21,847 bases of DNA from an uncultured Blautia sp. (GCF_947654165.1 NZ_CANTKB010000043.1:1-21847), one strand, 5' to 3'; positions 7,417-15,603 are shown, counted from the first letter of the stretch. The notes: generated by a model from the sequence alone, not told the origin. Numbers and translations are program-made.

Positions 7417-9549
7417 TTAAAAGGTCTTTCCGGTAAATACAGCCACAGATCTTGGACGCATGATAAACGAACCGTCAATCCTGATCTCCTGTCCTTCCGG
7501 GTAAAAATATCTTCCTTCTCCATCTCCATAGGTATTTACACTCAAATACCAGGTTCCTCTTTTGTGAAGATCCGGCAATGTGATACTGACGTCCTCCCAG
7601 TAAGTATTCAGAGCAATATACACCAGATCATCCTCGCCTTTTTTCCTGTCGTATCCCGCAAAGCTTACCGCAAAGGTTCTGGTTCCGTCCGGAAGATTGG
7701 TATTCTCTGCCCGCACATCATGAGCATGAATCGACTCCATCCCGCAAACAGCATCCGGAAGTTTTCTTCTGATAACAGCATGTTTATGTCTGTATGCGAT
7801 CATAAATTTGAAAAATTCAAATAAATCCCTGTTTTTTTCCAGGTATGTCCAGTCAAGCCATGAAATCTCATTATCCTGACAGTAGGAATTATTATTTCCA
7901 AACTGAGTATTTCCAAATTCATCTCCTGCCAGAAACATCGGCGTACCTCTGCTGCACATTAAAAGAGCACAGGCATTGCGGATCATCCGGTAACGAAGCT
8001 TCAGTACTTCCGGATCATTGGTCTCTCCTTCCGCACCACAGTTCCAGCTTCTGTTATCATTTGCTCCGTCAGTATTATTCCAGCCATTATTTTCATTATG
8101 TTTCTCATTATAGGAATATAAATCATACAAGGTAAAACCATCATGACAGGTGAAGAAATTAATGGATGAATTATAGCCGGCATAATCTCTGTTATCATCA
8201 GTGGTCAGGCCTCCGTACATATCGCCGGAGCCACAGATTCTCCAGGCTGCATTCCAGGCTTCCCAGTTTTCTCCTTTGAGATATCCTCTCATGGTATCCC
8301 GGTATCTTCCGTTCCATTCTGCCCACCGTCTTCCTGCCGGAAAGCTTCCTACCTGATATAAGCCTCCCGCATCCCAGGCTTCTGCGATGAGTTTTACATT
8401 GCTTAATATCGGGTCATTGGCAAGCGTTTCCAGAAGAGGAGGATTGTTCATCGGAGAACCATCTGCATTCCTTCCCAGAATACTGGCAAGGTCAAAACGA
8501 AAACCGTCTACACGATAGCTTACCGTCCAGTACCGAAGACATTCCAGGATCATCAGTCTTACAATAGGATGATTACAGTTCAGCGTATTGCCGCAGCCGC
8601 TGAAATTGTAATAATTTCCATCCGGAGTAAGCATATAATACAGATTGTTATCCATCCCTTTAAAACAAAATACAGGTCCTTTCTCATTCCCTTCTGCGGT
8701 ATGATTAAATACCACATCCAGAATCACTTCTATATGATTCTCATGAAGCTCTTTGATCAGTTCCTTTAATTCCGTCCCTTCCTGATTATACTCATCCTGT
8801 GCGATATAACTGGTGTTTGGTGCAAAGAAACTGACTGTATTATATCCCCAGTATTCCAAAAGCTTCTGGCCGTTGACTTCTCTTGCATTCATCGTCTCAT
8901 CAAACTCAAAAATCGGCATCAGTTCCACGGCATTGATTCCCAGTTCTTTTAAATATGGGATCTTCTCCCGCAGTCCTTCAAAAGTTCCTCTGTGCTTTAC
9001 TTTGGAAGAAGGATGCTGCGTAAATCCTCTGACATGAAGCTCGTAAATGATCAGATCACACAGTTCCTTGTGGGATTGTTTTCGGTCGCCCCAGTCAAAC
9101 ACATCCTTCAGGACTCTGGCATGATAAGCCCCCTGCTTGCGTTCTCCCCAGATTCTCTGTCCTGCCACCACTCTGGCATAAGGATCCAGAAGCACCTTCT
9201 TTTTATCAAACAAAAGACCTTTTTTCGGCTTATTTGGTCCGTCGATACGGTATGCATATTCAAACTCTTCCACATTCAGATCATAAACGATCATGGAGTA
9301 CACATCCCCAATCTTATACGCCTCCGGGAAAGGCAATACAGCGTAAGGTTCTTCCTCGCCTCTGTGAAACAGCAAAAGCTCACAGGAAGTTCCATTATGC
9401 GTATGAACCGTAAAACTGACTCCATTGGACAGTGCTGTAGCACCGTTTACGTCAAACATGCCGGGCCGTACTTGAAACCCCGCAATCTCTGCCATAGGAT
9501 TGACAGAGACCTCATTCTCCAATATATATTTATGACTATAAAATTTCAC
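7417..9549 (-). CDS. glgX: Glycogen debranching enzyme (GlgX/isoamylase type, GH13)
   Basis: About 710 residues, normal for GlgX-type debranching enzymes, which cleave alpha-1,6 branches of glycogen or limit dextrin in the cytoplasm. An N-terminal CBM48-like region (about 20-110) precedes the GH13 barrel. The four GH13 motifs are present: DVVFNH (about 280), GFRFDLAS with nucleophile Asp (about 353), EAWD with acid/base Glu (about 390) and FFTCHD (about 470). The C-terminal beta domain ends MRPRSVAVFTGKTF. Start: GGGAGG directly abuts an ATG at 9555, too close to work, but is six bases from an in-frame GTG at 9549, so GTG is preferred; the difference is two residues. Its promoter overlaps the end of guaD. 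No other glycogen genes are nearby. Confidence 0.93.
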   Translation of the reverse strand: MKFYSHKYILENEVSVNPMAEIAGFQVRPGMFDVNGATALSNGVSFTVHTHNGTSCELLLFHRGEEEPYAVLPFPEAYKIGDVYSMIVYDLNVEEFEYAYRIDGPNKPKKGLLFDKKKVLLDPYARVVAGQRIWGERKQGAYHARVLKDVFDWGDRKQSHKELCDLIIYELHVRGFTQHPSSKVKHRGTFEGLREKIPYLKELGINAVELMPIFEFDETMNAREVNGQKLLEYWGYNTVSFFAPNTSYIAQDEYNQEGTELKELIKELHENHIEVILDVVFNHTAEGNEKGPVFCFKGMDNNLYYMLTPDGNYYNFSGCGNTLNCNHPIVRLMILECLRYWTVSYRVDGFRFDLASILGRNADGSPMNNPPLLETLANDPILSNVKLIAEAWDAGGLYQVGSFPAGRRWAEWNGRYRDTMRGYLKGENWEAWNAAWRICGSGDMYGGLTTDDNRDYAGYNSSINFFTCHDGFTLYDLYSYNEKHNENNGWNNTDGANDNRSWNCGAEGETNDPEVLKLRYRMIRNACALLMCSRGTPMFLAGDEFGNTQFGNNNSYCQDNEISWLDWTYLEKNRDLFEFFKFMIAYRHKHAVIRRKLPDAVCGMESIHAHDVRAENTNLPDGTRTFAVSFAGYDRKKGEDDLVYIALNTYWEDVSITLPDLHKRGTWYLSVNTYGDGEGRYFYPEGQEIRIDGSFIMRPRSVAVFTGKTF

Positions 9550-9604
9550 AGGCATCCTCCCAGTCTCTTCCGCATATCTTGTCGAAAGTTGTATTCTTCT
9601 TCTT

Positions 9605-9633
9605 ATTATACTGGTTTTTCAACGCCTCGTCAA
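9605..9633 (-). promoter_or_regulatory. Sigma-A promoter of glgX
   Basis: On minus, TTGACG (9628-9633), a 17-bp spacer and a perfect TATAAT (9605-9610). The TGA inside TTGACG is the stop codon of guaD, so promoter and upstream gene overlap and no terminator separates them. Confidence 0.8.
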
Positions 9634-10910
9634 ACCAACCTGATCTCCTCTCCTGCCACATATTTTGCTGCAATCTGTCTGTCATCTGACAAATAGCAGA
9701 TTCTTTCCAGTCTCTGTCTTACTGTAAGATCCATAGGTGTTTTCAGTGCACGGTCATCCAAAACCACGGCATCCAGTTCATAGCCTTCTTCAAAACTTCC
9801 CACATTTCCGAAAAAGCTGCCGCCGCCCTTGGTTGCCATATAAAAAACTTCTTCCAGGGTCAGTGGTTTTTTTGTCTGGTCAATGAGTCTCCAGTACATC
9901 TTCGATGCCTGAACAGCATCTGCCATAACACGGAAAATAGAGTCTGTATTTCCTCCGGATACATCACTTCCAAGCCCAACATTCAGTCCCCGGTTCAAAA
10001 ACTCCCGCACAGGTGCAATGCCGGATGCAAGATTCTCATTGGAAAGCGGACAATGTGCGATCCAAACACCTCGTTTTTTCATAAGCTCCATCTCCTGGTC
10101 GTCCGAATAAACACAGTGTGCCATAATGGTCTTACACTGCTCTGTACCAAACATACGGAAATGGTCATAAGCATCCCCATAACAGGAGGACCAGGGGCAA
10201 AGCTCCTTCACCCAGGCAATCTCCCCAAGATTTTCTGACAAATGTGACTGCACCGGAAGTCCGGTCTCCTGCTGTAAGTGCGAAAGTCGCTCCATTAATT
10301 CATCCGTACAACTGGGGATAAAGCGTGGAGTGAGAATGGGCTGCACCCGTTTAAATTTCCCTTCGATATCTTTCAGCCACTGTCTTGTAGCTGCTTCAGA
10401 AGCTTCTGCACTTTCTTCCCGAAGGATATCCGGGCTGTTACGATCCATATTCACTTTTCCCACCATCACTTTAAGACCGGTTTCCTCCAGTTTTTCCATC
10501 AAAAGCTCTGTCGCCGGCACATGAAGAGATGAAAAAATACAAGCTCTTGTAGTGGCACCTTTTTTCAGATTCTCTGCGAAAATACGGTATCCTTTTTCTG
10601 CATATTCCAAATCCGCATACTTTGCTTCCTCCGGGAATACCTGGTGCTCCAGCCATTGGAGAAGCTCCATATCCATTCCCATACCGCAAAATCCATACTG
10701 CGGTGCATGCATATGCAGGTCTGTAAGTCCGGGTATGATCAGACAAGTTCCATAATCTTTCACTTCCGCCTCTTTCCAGCCCTGCGGAAGTTCTTTAACA
10801 ACCCCTCTGCATTCTCCTTCCTCACATAAGAGATAACTGTTTTCCCGGATTTCCAGACGGTCCGGATGTGTACTGTAACAAATATGTCCTTTTAATGCAA
10901 ATCGTTTCAT
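9630..10910 (-). CDS. guaD: Guanine deaminase
   Basis: Amidohydrolase-superfamily protein of 426 residues that converts guanine to xanthine and ammonia. Zinc ligands and catalytic residues are visible: HMH in GLTDLHMHAPQYG (His66, His68), QSHLSEN (His223, Glu226), AHCVYSDDQ (His265) and GLGSDVSGG (Asp316). CPLSNENLASGIAP is typical of GuaD. The ATG at 10910 follows GGGAG by about five bases; upstream in-frame codons fall in the riboswitch leader. It is the last gene of udp-cdd-guaD but is separated from cdd by a guanine riboswitch and terminator, so its expression can be tuned apart from the first two genes. Confidence 0.93.
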   Translation of the reverse strand: MKRFALKGHICYSTHPDRLEIRENSYLLCEEGECRGVVKELPQGWKEAEVKDYGTCLIIPGLTDLHMHAPQYGFCGMGMDMELLQWLEHQVFPEEAKYADLEYAEKGYRIFAENLKKGATTRACIFSSLHVPATELLMEKLEETGLKVMVGKVNMDRNSPDILREESAEASEAATRQWLKDIEGKFKRVQPILTPRFIPSCTDELMERLSHLQQETGLPVQSHLSENLGEIAWVKELCPWSSCYGDAYDHFRMFGTEQCKTIMAHCVYSDDQEMELMKKRGVWIAHCPLSNENLASGIAPVREFLNRGLNVGLGSDVSGGNTDSIFRVMADAVQASKMYWRLIDQTKKPLTLEEVFYMATKGGGSFFGNVGSFEEGYELDAVVLDDRALKTPMDLTVRQRLERICYLSDDRQIAAKYVAGEEIRLV

Positions 10911-10966
10911 TTTTCTCCCTTTCCGTTGTCCTGTGCTCCCGCCGCCGGAATATCTTTTTACATCAT

Positions 10967-11045
10967 AAAAAACTACCGCAAACAGCGCTACCTTTCCCAC
11001 AGACAACTTTCCTGTGAAAACTTATAGACAACTATTTACGGTAGT
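10967..11045 (-). terminator. Expression platform of the guanine riboswitch
   Basis: On minus, ACTACCGTAAA (11035-11045, inside aptamer P3/L3) can pair with TTTGCGGTAGT (10972-10982) over 11 bp with one G-U, followed immediately by a six-U tract (10967-10972). The 52-nt interval contains a smaller hairpin, CACAG/CTGTG with flanking T-rich/GGAAA pairing. The terminator's 5' arm overlaps the ligand-binding fold, so terminator and aptamer exclude each other. This pairing is by eye. Confidence 0.6.
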
Positions 11046-11082
11046 TGGTAGAAACGCTCAACCAATTATGAGCATATATAAG
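11021..11082 (-). promoter_or_regulatory. Purine riboswitch aptamer, guanine type
   Basis: On minus, P1 is CTTATA/TATAAG, P2 GCTCA/TGAGC and P3 CAACTA/TAGTTG. J2/3 carries the conserved GTTTCTACC, and loops L2 (TAATTGG) and L3 (CCGTAAA) can kiss through GG/CC. The specificity base in GTCTAT at the J3/1 position is C, which selects guanine rather than adenine. It lies between the cdd stop codon and guaD. Confidence 0.94.
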
Positions 11083-11090
11083 CTTCTTTC

Positions 11091-11516
11091 TTATTTTCCT
11101 AAATTTTTACCTGAAAATCCCAATGGAAGCAATTCCTCCAGCGTATATTCCTGCCAGCTTCCGTCGCCCTTTCCCAGTAATACCAGAAACGTCTCGGGCT
11201 CACAAAACTCCCTCAACACCTGACGACATACACCGCAGGGAGCGGCAATCTCTTTTGGGGGGTCCATTCCCGGTCCTCCGGTGATCGCAATGGCATCAAA
11301 TTCCTGAATCCCCTCGGAAACAGCCTTAAACACAGCCGTACGCTCCGCACAATTGGAAGGACCATACGCAGCATTTTCAATGTTACAGCCTGTAACAATG
11401 CTTCCGTCTCTGCAAAGAAGTGCTGCTCCCACCCGGAAGTCCGAGTACGGTGCATAGGAATAGGCTCTTGCCTCCAGGGCTTTTGCCACCAGTTCCTGTT
11501 TCTTCTCCTTTGTCAT
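11091..11516 (-). CDS. cdd: Cytidine deaminase
   Basis: A 141-residue protein, typical of the small homotetrameric Cdd, which converts (deoxy)cytidine to (deoxy)uridine. The zinc site is complete: NCAERTA (Cys56, catalytic Glu58) and PCGVCRQ (Cys94, Cys97). Substrate-binding NIENA (45-49) is also present. The ATG overlaps the udp stop as ATGA, implying translational coupling, and the product uridine is the substrate of the enzyme encoded just upstream. The upstream purines (AGAAAGAAG) form only a weak ribosome site, consistent with coupling. Confidence 0.96.
   Translation of the reverse strand: MTKEKKQELVAKALEARAYSYAPYSDFRVGAALLCRDGSIVTGCNIENAAYGPSNCAERTAVFKAVSEGIQEFDAIAITGGPGMDPPKEIAAPCGVCRQVLREFCEPETFLVLLGKGDGSWQEYTLEELLPLGFSGKNLGK
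11104..11132 (-). promoter_or_regulatory. Possible internal promoter for guaD
   Basis: On minus, TTGCTT (11127-11132), a 17-bp spacer and TAAAAA (11104-11109), inside the 3' end of cdd. Each box matches consensus at four of six positions, so this is only a candidate. If unused, guaD relies on the udp promoter. Confidence 0.3.
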
Positions 11517-12295
11517 CTTCTTTCTCTGTCCTTTCTGATCAGAATCTTCAATGCCTCCACAGCTACCTGAATCGCTGCTTCGGTCTCATGTACAATAGGA
11601 TTTTCCAGACCTGCCCTGTCTCGTTCCTGATTCCCTATTACAAGGAAATCCGAACCCGCACGGACTTTCAGGGAAGCCGCTACGATAAACAGAGCTGCTG
11701 ACTCCATCTCAGAAGCCTTACAGCCAAGACGCTTCCATGCCTCCCACTTATTCAAAAGTTCATAACTTACAGGCTTTGTTTCCGGTTCATGCTGACCATA
11801 AAAAGCGTCTTTACACTGTACGACCCCCGTGTGGTAAGGATACCCGCATGTTTTTGCGGCTTCCACCAGAGCATTCGTCACATCCAGGTCTGCCACCGCA
11901 GGAAATTCGATGGGTGCGTATTCTTTGCTGGTTCCCTCGGCACGTATAGCTCCGGTTGCCACCACAAGATCGCCGCCTTTTACATCCAGATCCATACCGC
12001 CGCAGGTTCCTACCCGGATAAAGGTGTCCGCACCGCATCGAACCAGTTCTTCCATGGCAATGGATGCAGACGGACCGCCGATTCCGGTGGAAGTGACACT
12101 GACCTTTTCCCCGTCCAGATATCCTGTGTAGGTAACATATTCCCGGCTGTCAGCCATAAGTCTCGGCTGCTCAAAATGTTCTGCAATCTTTGCACAGCGC
12201 TTAGGGTCTCCCGGCAGGATCACATAGCGGCCTACGTCTCCCGGACGAAGCTGCAGGTGATACTGCAACCCTATTTCTCCTGAATAATTTTGCAT
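11513..12295 (-). CDS. udp: Uridine phosphorylase
   Basis: A 260-residue member of the PNP/UDP family (NP-I), which cleaves uridine with phosphate to uracil and ribose 1-phosphate. Family motifs: ILPGDPKR (about 26-33), STGIGGPS (69-76), RVGTCGG (94-100), LEFPAV-like IEFPAVAD (about 129-136) and EMESAALF in the C-terminal third. The IEFPAVAD and overall pattern match Udp better than DeoD, though related nucleoside phosphorylases cannot be excluded. First gene of the salvage operon, with a clear promoter at 12329-12357 and GGGG about nine bases before the ATG. Confidence 0.9.
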   Translation of the reverse strand: MQNYSGEIGLQYHLQLRPGDVGRYVILPGDPKRCAKIAEHFEQPRLMADSREYVTYTGYLDGEKVSVTSTGIGGPSASIAMEELVRCGADTFIRVGTCGGMDLDVKGGDLVVATGAIRAEGTSKEYAPIEFPAVADLDVTNALVEAAKTCGYPYHTGVVQCKDAFYGQHEPETKPVSYELLNKWEAWKRLGCKASEMESAALFIVAASLKVRAGSDFLVIGNQERDRAGLENPIVHETEAAIQVAVEALKILIRKDRERR

Positions 12296-12328
12296 CCTTC
12301 TTACCCCTTTCCATTGGAATTTTCTTTT

Positions 12329-12357
12329 ATTATACTTGAAAAATCCAACTTGGGCAA
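12329..12357 (-). promoter_or_regulatory. Sigma-A promoter of udp-cdd-guaD
   Basis: On minus, TTGCCC (12352-12357), a 17-bp spacer and a perfect TATAAT (12329-12334). It lies within 20 bp of the upstream TRAP gene's stop codon. Confidence 0.75.
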
Positions 12358-12374
12358 GGAGGTCCCTGTTTTTA

Positions 12375-14714
12375 CTATTTCAGAGAATCAATCAGTTCCT
12401 GTGCATCCTCATAACCTTGCTTTTCCAGTTCTTTCACAAACCATGCCCCTACGCCCTGTACGGATTCTTTAAAAGAGTCCAGATCTATATCTTCTGTCTC
12501 CGTGATGGTCACACCATCCTCTGAAGTCCATCTTTCTTTTATTTCATCGTCATCAGCACGGTTGATTTCCCTTTCATACTGTACGGCTTTCTGTCCGATC
12601 TCATCTACCACTTCCTGCTGCTGTGGTGTCAGTGCGTCATAGACATCTTGATTGATGCAGAAAAACAGACAGTCATAAATGGAATTCCACATAGAACAAT
12701 AGTTCTGTACCTCCTGTACACTTGCTGCATCAATCGCCGGCAATGGATTTTCCTGACCTTCAACGGTTCCCTGCTGCAGTGCTGTGTAGGTCTCGGACCA
12801 GTTCATATTGGTAGCATCTGCTCCCCAACGTTTATAACATTCTGTCAGGAGGTTGGAGCCTGCCACACGGATTTTCAGATTCTTCATATCTTCTACTGAT
12901 TTTACTTCTCTTTGAGAATTGGTCAACTGTCGAAAACCGTTTTCTGCCAATCCCATGCAGTGAAGATTATACTCTGCCAGAATCTCTGAGAATTTTTCTC
13001 CTGCTTCCCCATCTAACTTTTCATCCGCATCTTCTACGGATGTAAAAAGGAACGGCAGTGAAATCGCATTAAATCTTGGATCAAACGCAGAATAGATCAG
13101 ATTAGAATGCATGGAAATCTGTACCGGATCTCCTTCCATCAGTGCCTGAATACCTTCCGACTGATTTCCGTTGGTAAGCTGGTCTGCTGCATAGACTTCC
13201 ACATGCACTTTGCCTCCGGTAGCTTCTTCCATCATTTCTCCAAACTTTCTTCCAGCCTGTGCCCAGGTACTGGTATCTGTGGTGGAGCAGGTGAAGTTCC
13301 AGGTCTGTTCCTCCCATCCCAGGTCACTGTAATCTCCAATCTCATCAAACGAATTGTTATCTTTGGAATCTTCTTTCGCCTCTGCACTGTCTTTGGAAAC
13401 TTTTCCGGTATAAGCTTTTCCGGCGAAAGCCTCCGGCAGACAGGTAGAGATCTTAGGCACATAGGTGATCAGTAAGAGCACCGCCACAGACGCAGCAACC
13501 ATAGGGATAACTGCCTTTGAAATCTGCTGCAGCGTGACCTCCAGCCCTTTTTTGATCTTAATACTGATTGCTACAAATAAATTGACACCTACCGGCGGCG
13601 TCACCTGTCCGATTGCCAGGTTTACGGTTGCCATAATGCCAAATGCCACCAGATCATATCCCATAGCTTTGCAAACCGGAAGCATGATAGGAATAAAAAT
13701 ATACATGGCAGAGTTTGCATCAATAAAACATCCTGCAATAAGGAAAATCACATTGACGATCAAAAGGAATGTAAACTGATTATGTGCCAGTGCAGACAAC
13801 AGATCCGATGCTGCTGTAGAAATACCGAACTTGGTACACACATAAGAAAACAGCGATGCACAGGCTACGATCAACATAATTCCACCGGTAGTCTTTGCGG
13901 AATCCACAAAGATATCCATCAGATCTCTCCATTTTACTTCACGATAGATGACCATACCTACAAAAAGGCCATATACCACAGACACTGCTGCAGCTTCTGT
14001 AGGAGTGAAAACGCCCCCATAGATACCGCCCAGGATAATCACCGGCATCAGAAAGCCCCAGAAAGCCTCTCCAAAAGCCTTCATCCGCTCTCCCCAGGTT
14101 GCCTTTTCCATGGTTGGCTGAATCCCTTTTTTTCGAACTTCGATCATGACTACGACCACCAGAGCAAGTCCCATTAAAATACCTGGGATGATTCCCCCTG
14201 CAAACATGTCAGCAATAGACACTCCGGTAATGGAGGCATAGACTACGAAAGCGATACTTGGCGGTATGACAATGGCTATGGAACTGGACGTTGCCATGAG
14301 AGCGGTTGAAAAGGGTGCTGAAAATCCGCCTTCCTCCACCATAGCCGGTATCAGGACTGCCCCAAGAGCTGCCACTGTGGCAGGTCCGGAACCGGAAATC
14401 GCACCGAAAAAGCAGGCTACGATAACACATACAATAGCAATACCGCCCCTTCTGTGTCCCACACAGGTATTTACAAATTTAATCAGTCTTTTGGAAATTC
14501 CGGCCTTTGCCATGATATTTCCTGACAAAACAAAAAAAGGAATTGCCAGAAGAAGAAATTTACTGATACCGGAATACATATTGGTTGCTACAATGGTAAG
14601 AGAGGTTCCGGAGTACAAAATCGCACATACGGAAGATAATCCCAGACAGATCGCAATGGGCACATTTAAAATCAAAAATACAAAAAAGGATAAAAATAAT
14701 ACTGCACTGACCAT
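12375..14714 (-). CDS. TRAP transporter large permease DctM fused to a DctP substrate-binding domain
   Basis: A 779-residue fusion. Residues 1 to about 425 are a DctM large permease (SGSGPATVAALGAVLIPAM, IAIVIPPSIAFVVYAS, FTPTEAAAVSVVYG, QVTPPVGVNLFVA). A last helix (VAASVAVLLLITYVP) is followed by a hydrophilic linker rich in Asp, Glu, Lys and Ser (about 440-475). Residues from about 480 to the end form a DctP-type binding protein (AGRKFGEMMEEATGGKV, LKIRVAGSNLLTECYK, ALQQGTVEGQENPL), including the conserved ligand-carboxylate Arg in KIRV. The binding domain has no signal peptide; it would be tethered outside the membrane. TRAP systems import carboxylates or related acids with Na+. AGGAGG lies ten bases before the ATG. 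It overlaps dctQ by 43 bp, under the T-box. Substrate unknown. Confidence 0.92.
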   Translation of the reverse strand: MVSAVLFLSFFVFLILNVPIAICLGLSSVCAILYSGTSLTIVATNMYSGISKFLLLAIPFFVLSGNIMAKAGISKRLIKFVNTCVGHRRGGIAIVCVIVACFFGAISGSGPATVAALGAVLIPAMVEEGGFSAPFSTALMATSSSIAIVIPPSIAFVVYASITGVSIADMFAGGIIPGILMGLALVVVVMIEVRKKGIQPTMEKATWGERMKAFGEAFWGFLMPVIILGGIYGGVFTPTEAAAVSVVYGLFVGMVIYREVKWRDLMDIFVDSAKTTGGIMLIVACASLFSYVCTKFGISTAASDLLSALAHNQFTFLLIVNVIFLIAGCFIDANSAMYIFIPIMLPVCKAMGYDLVAFGIMATVNLAIGQVTPPVGVNLFVAISIKIKKGLEVTLQQISKAVIPMVAASVAVLLLITYVPKISTCLPEAFAGKAYTGKVSKDSAEAKEDSKDNNSFDEIGDYSDLGWEEQTWNFTCSTTDTSTWAQAGRKFGEMMEEATGGKVHVEVYAADQLTNGNQSEGIQALMEGDPVQISMHSNLIYSAFDPRFNAISLPFLFTSVEDADEKLDGEAGEKFSEILAEYNLHCMGLAENGFRQLTNSQREVKSVEDMKNLKIRVAGSNLLTECYKRWGADATNMNWSETYTALQQGTVEGQENPLPAIDAASVQEVQNYCSMWNSIYDCLFFCINQDVYDALTPQQQEVVDEIGQKAVQYEREINRADDDEIKERWTSEDGVTITETEDIDLDSFKESVQGVGAWFVKELEKQGYEDAQELIDSLK

Positions 14715-15223
14715 TTTCTAGGTTCCTCCTTTTTCTTAGCGTATTTAAAATCTGTGCATACATCCACACAGTATTCAATAAAATGCAGCACCATACAGCC
14801 TGATCCAATGGGTACAAAAGACCAGAAGATCCATTCCGGCCAGTTCAAAACAAAGGTTCTCTTGCCGTTTTCCAACTGTGTAAGTACCTTGTCCATACCA
14901 TACTTAAACAAGATTGCTGTAAACAGTACTGATAAAATGGTAATGATCACTGCAATGGGTTTTCTCGTCTTTTGAGGAAGACGGTCTGTCAAAAGAGGCA
15001 GGCTCACCAGTTCTCCCTCCCTGCATGCAAGAGCAGCCGCTACCAGAGTGATCAATACAAACACGGCTACCACCAGTTCTTCTGTAAAAGACCAGGAGCG
15101 GTGAAGCACTTTTCTGGACAATACATTTCCCACCGTAAGGACAAGGATCAATACAGTTGAAAGCACTAAAGTCCATTTTTCCAGCCCGGCTATAAAGTCC
15201 ATGACTTTCTTGTAAAACTTCAT
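14672..15223 (-). CDS. TRAP transporter small permease DctQ
   Basis: A 183-residue membrane protein with four helices: about 15-35 (TLVLSTVLILVLTVGNVLS), 46-66 (VVAVFVLITLVAAALA), 85-105 (AVIITILSVLFTAILF) and 128-148 (WIFWSFVPIGSGCMVLHF). Typical DctQ features are RSWSFTEELV, REGELVSLPLL and WPEW. The ATG at 15223 is chosen for AGGAGG nine bases upstream; longer starts lie in the T-box terminator. Its last 14 residues are encoded inside the 43-bp overlap with dctM. Partner of the DctM-DctP fusion. Confidence 0.92.
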   Translation of the reverse strand: MKFYKKVMDFIAGLEKWTLVLSTVLILVLTVGNVLSRKVLHRSWSFTEELVVAVFVLITLVAAALACREGELVSLPLLTDRLPQKTRKPIAVIITILSVLFTAILFKYGMDKVLTQLENGKRTFVLNWPEWIFWSFVPIGSGCMVLHFIEYCVDVCTDFKYAKKKEEPRKWSVQYYFYPFLYF

Positions 15224-15268
15224 GATTAGGTTCCTCCTTCTTTCTTCGGCAAAGGTTCTTAATTGGAT

Positions 15269-15302
15269 AAAAAAATCCCCCACAGCATTTTGCTGTGAGG
15301 GA
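15269..15302 (-). terminator. T-box terminator
   Basis: On minus, TCCCTCACAGCA and TGCTGTGGGGGA form a 12-bp stem (one G-T pair) with a 3-nt loop, followed by seven T residues. It is the conditional terminator of the T-box leader, ending about 45 bp before the dctQ start. Confidence 0.92.
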
Positions 15303-15537
15303 CGAATAAATCCGCGATACCACCCTGCATTCCCCGGCAGTCACCTCCCGGGACTCTTTCAACATACTTCTCATATGTGTTTCCTGTAACGTGGAACAGA
15401 CGGTAATGCTTACTTATGATTTTCCTGTTCAGCCTTACTTCTCTGAGACGATATTCGCAAAATCCCGGAATGCTGCGTTTCACCACCCGTCAGCTCTCTG
15501 AAAATCCAGAATTTCCTACTTTTTCTCTTCACCGAAT
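15269..15537 (-). promoter_or_regulatory. T-box leader upstream of dctQ-dctMP, best reading Ile (AUC)
   Basis: On minus: a GAAGAGAAAAAGTAG stem I base, the AG-bulge region CAGAGAG, a GGTGGTGAAA distal loop, GCGAATATCGTC as specifier loop, then the T-box core AGGGTGGTATCGCG (15313-15326) and a terminator. The family senses uncharged tRNA and allows read-through when its amino acid is scarce. UGGU in the core fits a tRNA with discriminator A, as in tRNA-Ile. The specifier is read as ATC (15450-15452, followed by G); TAT or AAT are possible registers. The 5' edge is approximate. Confidence 0.92.
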
Positions 15538-15557
15538 TTTTATAATTAATTTATTGA

Positions 15558-15586
15558 ATTTTAACTCTTTCCCTTTGGTTCGTCAA
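15558..15586 (-). promoter_or_regulatory. Sigma-A promoter of the T-box/TRAP operon
   Basis: On minus, TTGACG (15581-15586), a 17-bp spacer and TAAAAT (15558-15563). It is placed just before the T-box stem I. Confidence 0.7.
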
Positions 15587-15603
15587 TACTGTAAAGAGAA
15601 AAA

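Noticed and set aside
10911..11006. N-terminal extension of guaD
   Set aside because: It lies within the riboswitch expression platform and lacks homology to guanine deaminases.
14904..15486. Minus-strand frames through the T-box leader
   Set aside because: They are translations of the conserved RNA structure, not proteins.
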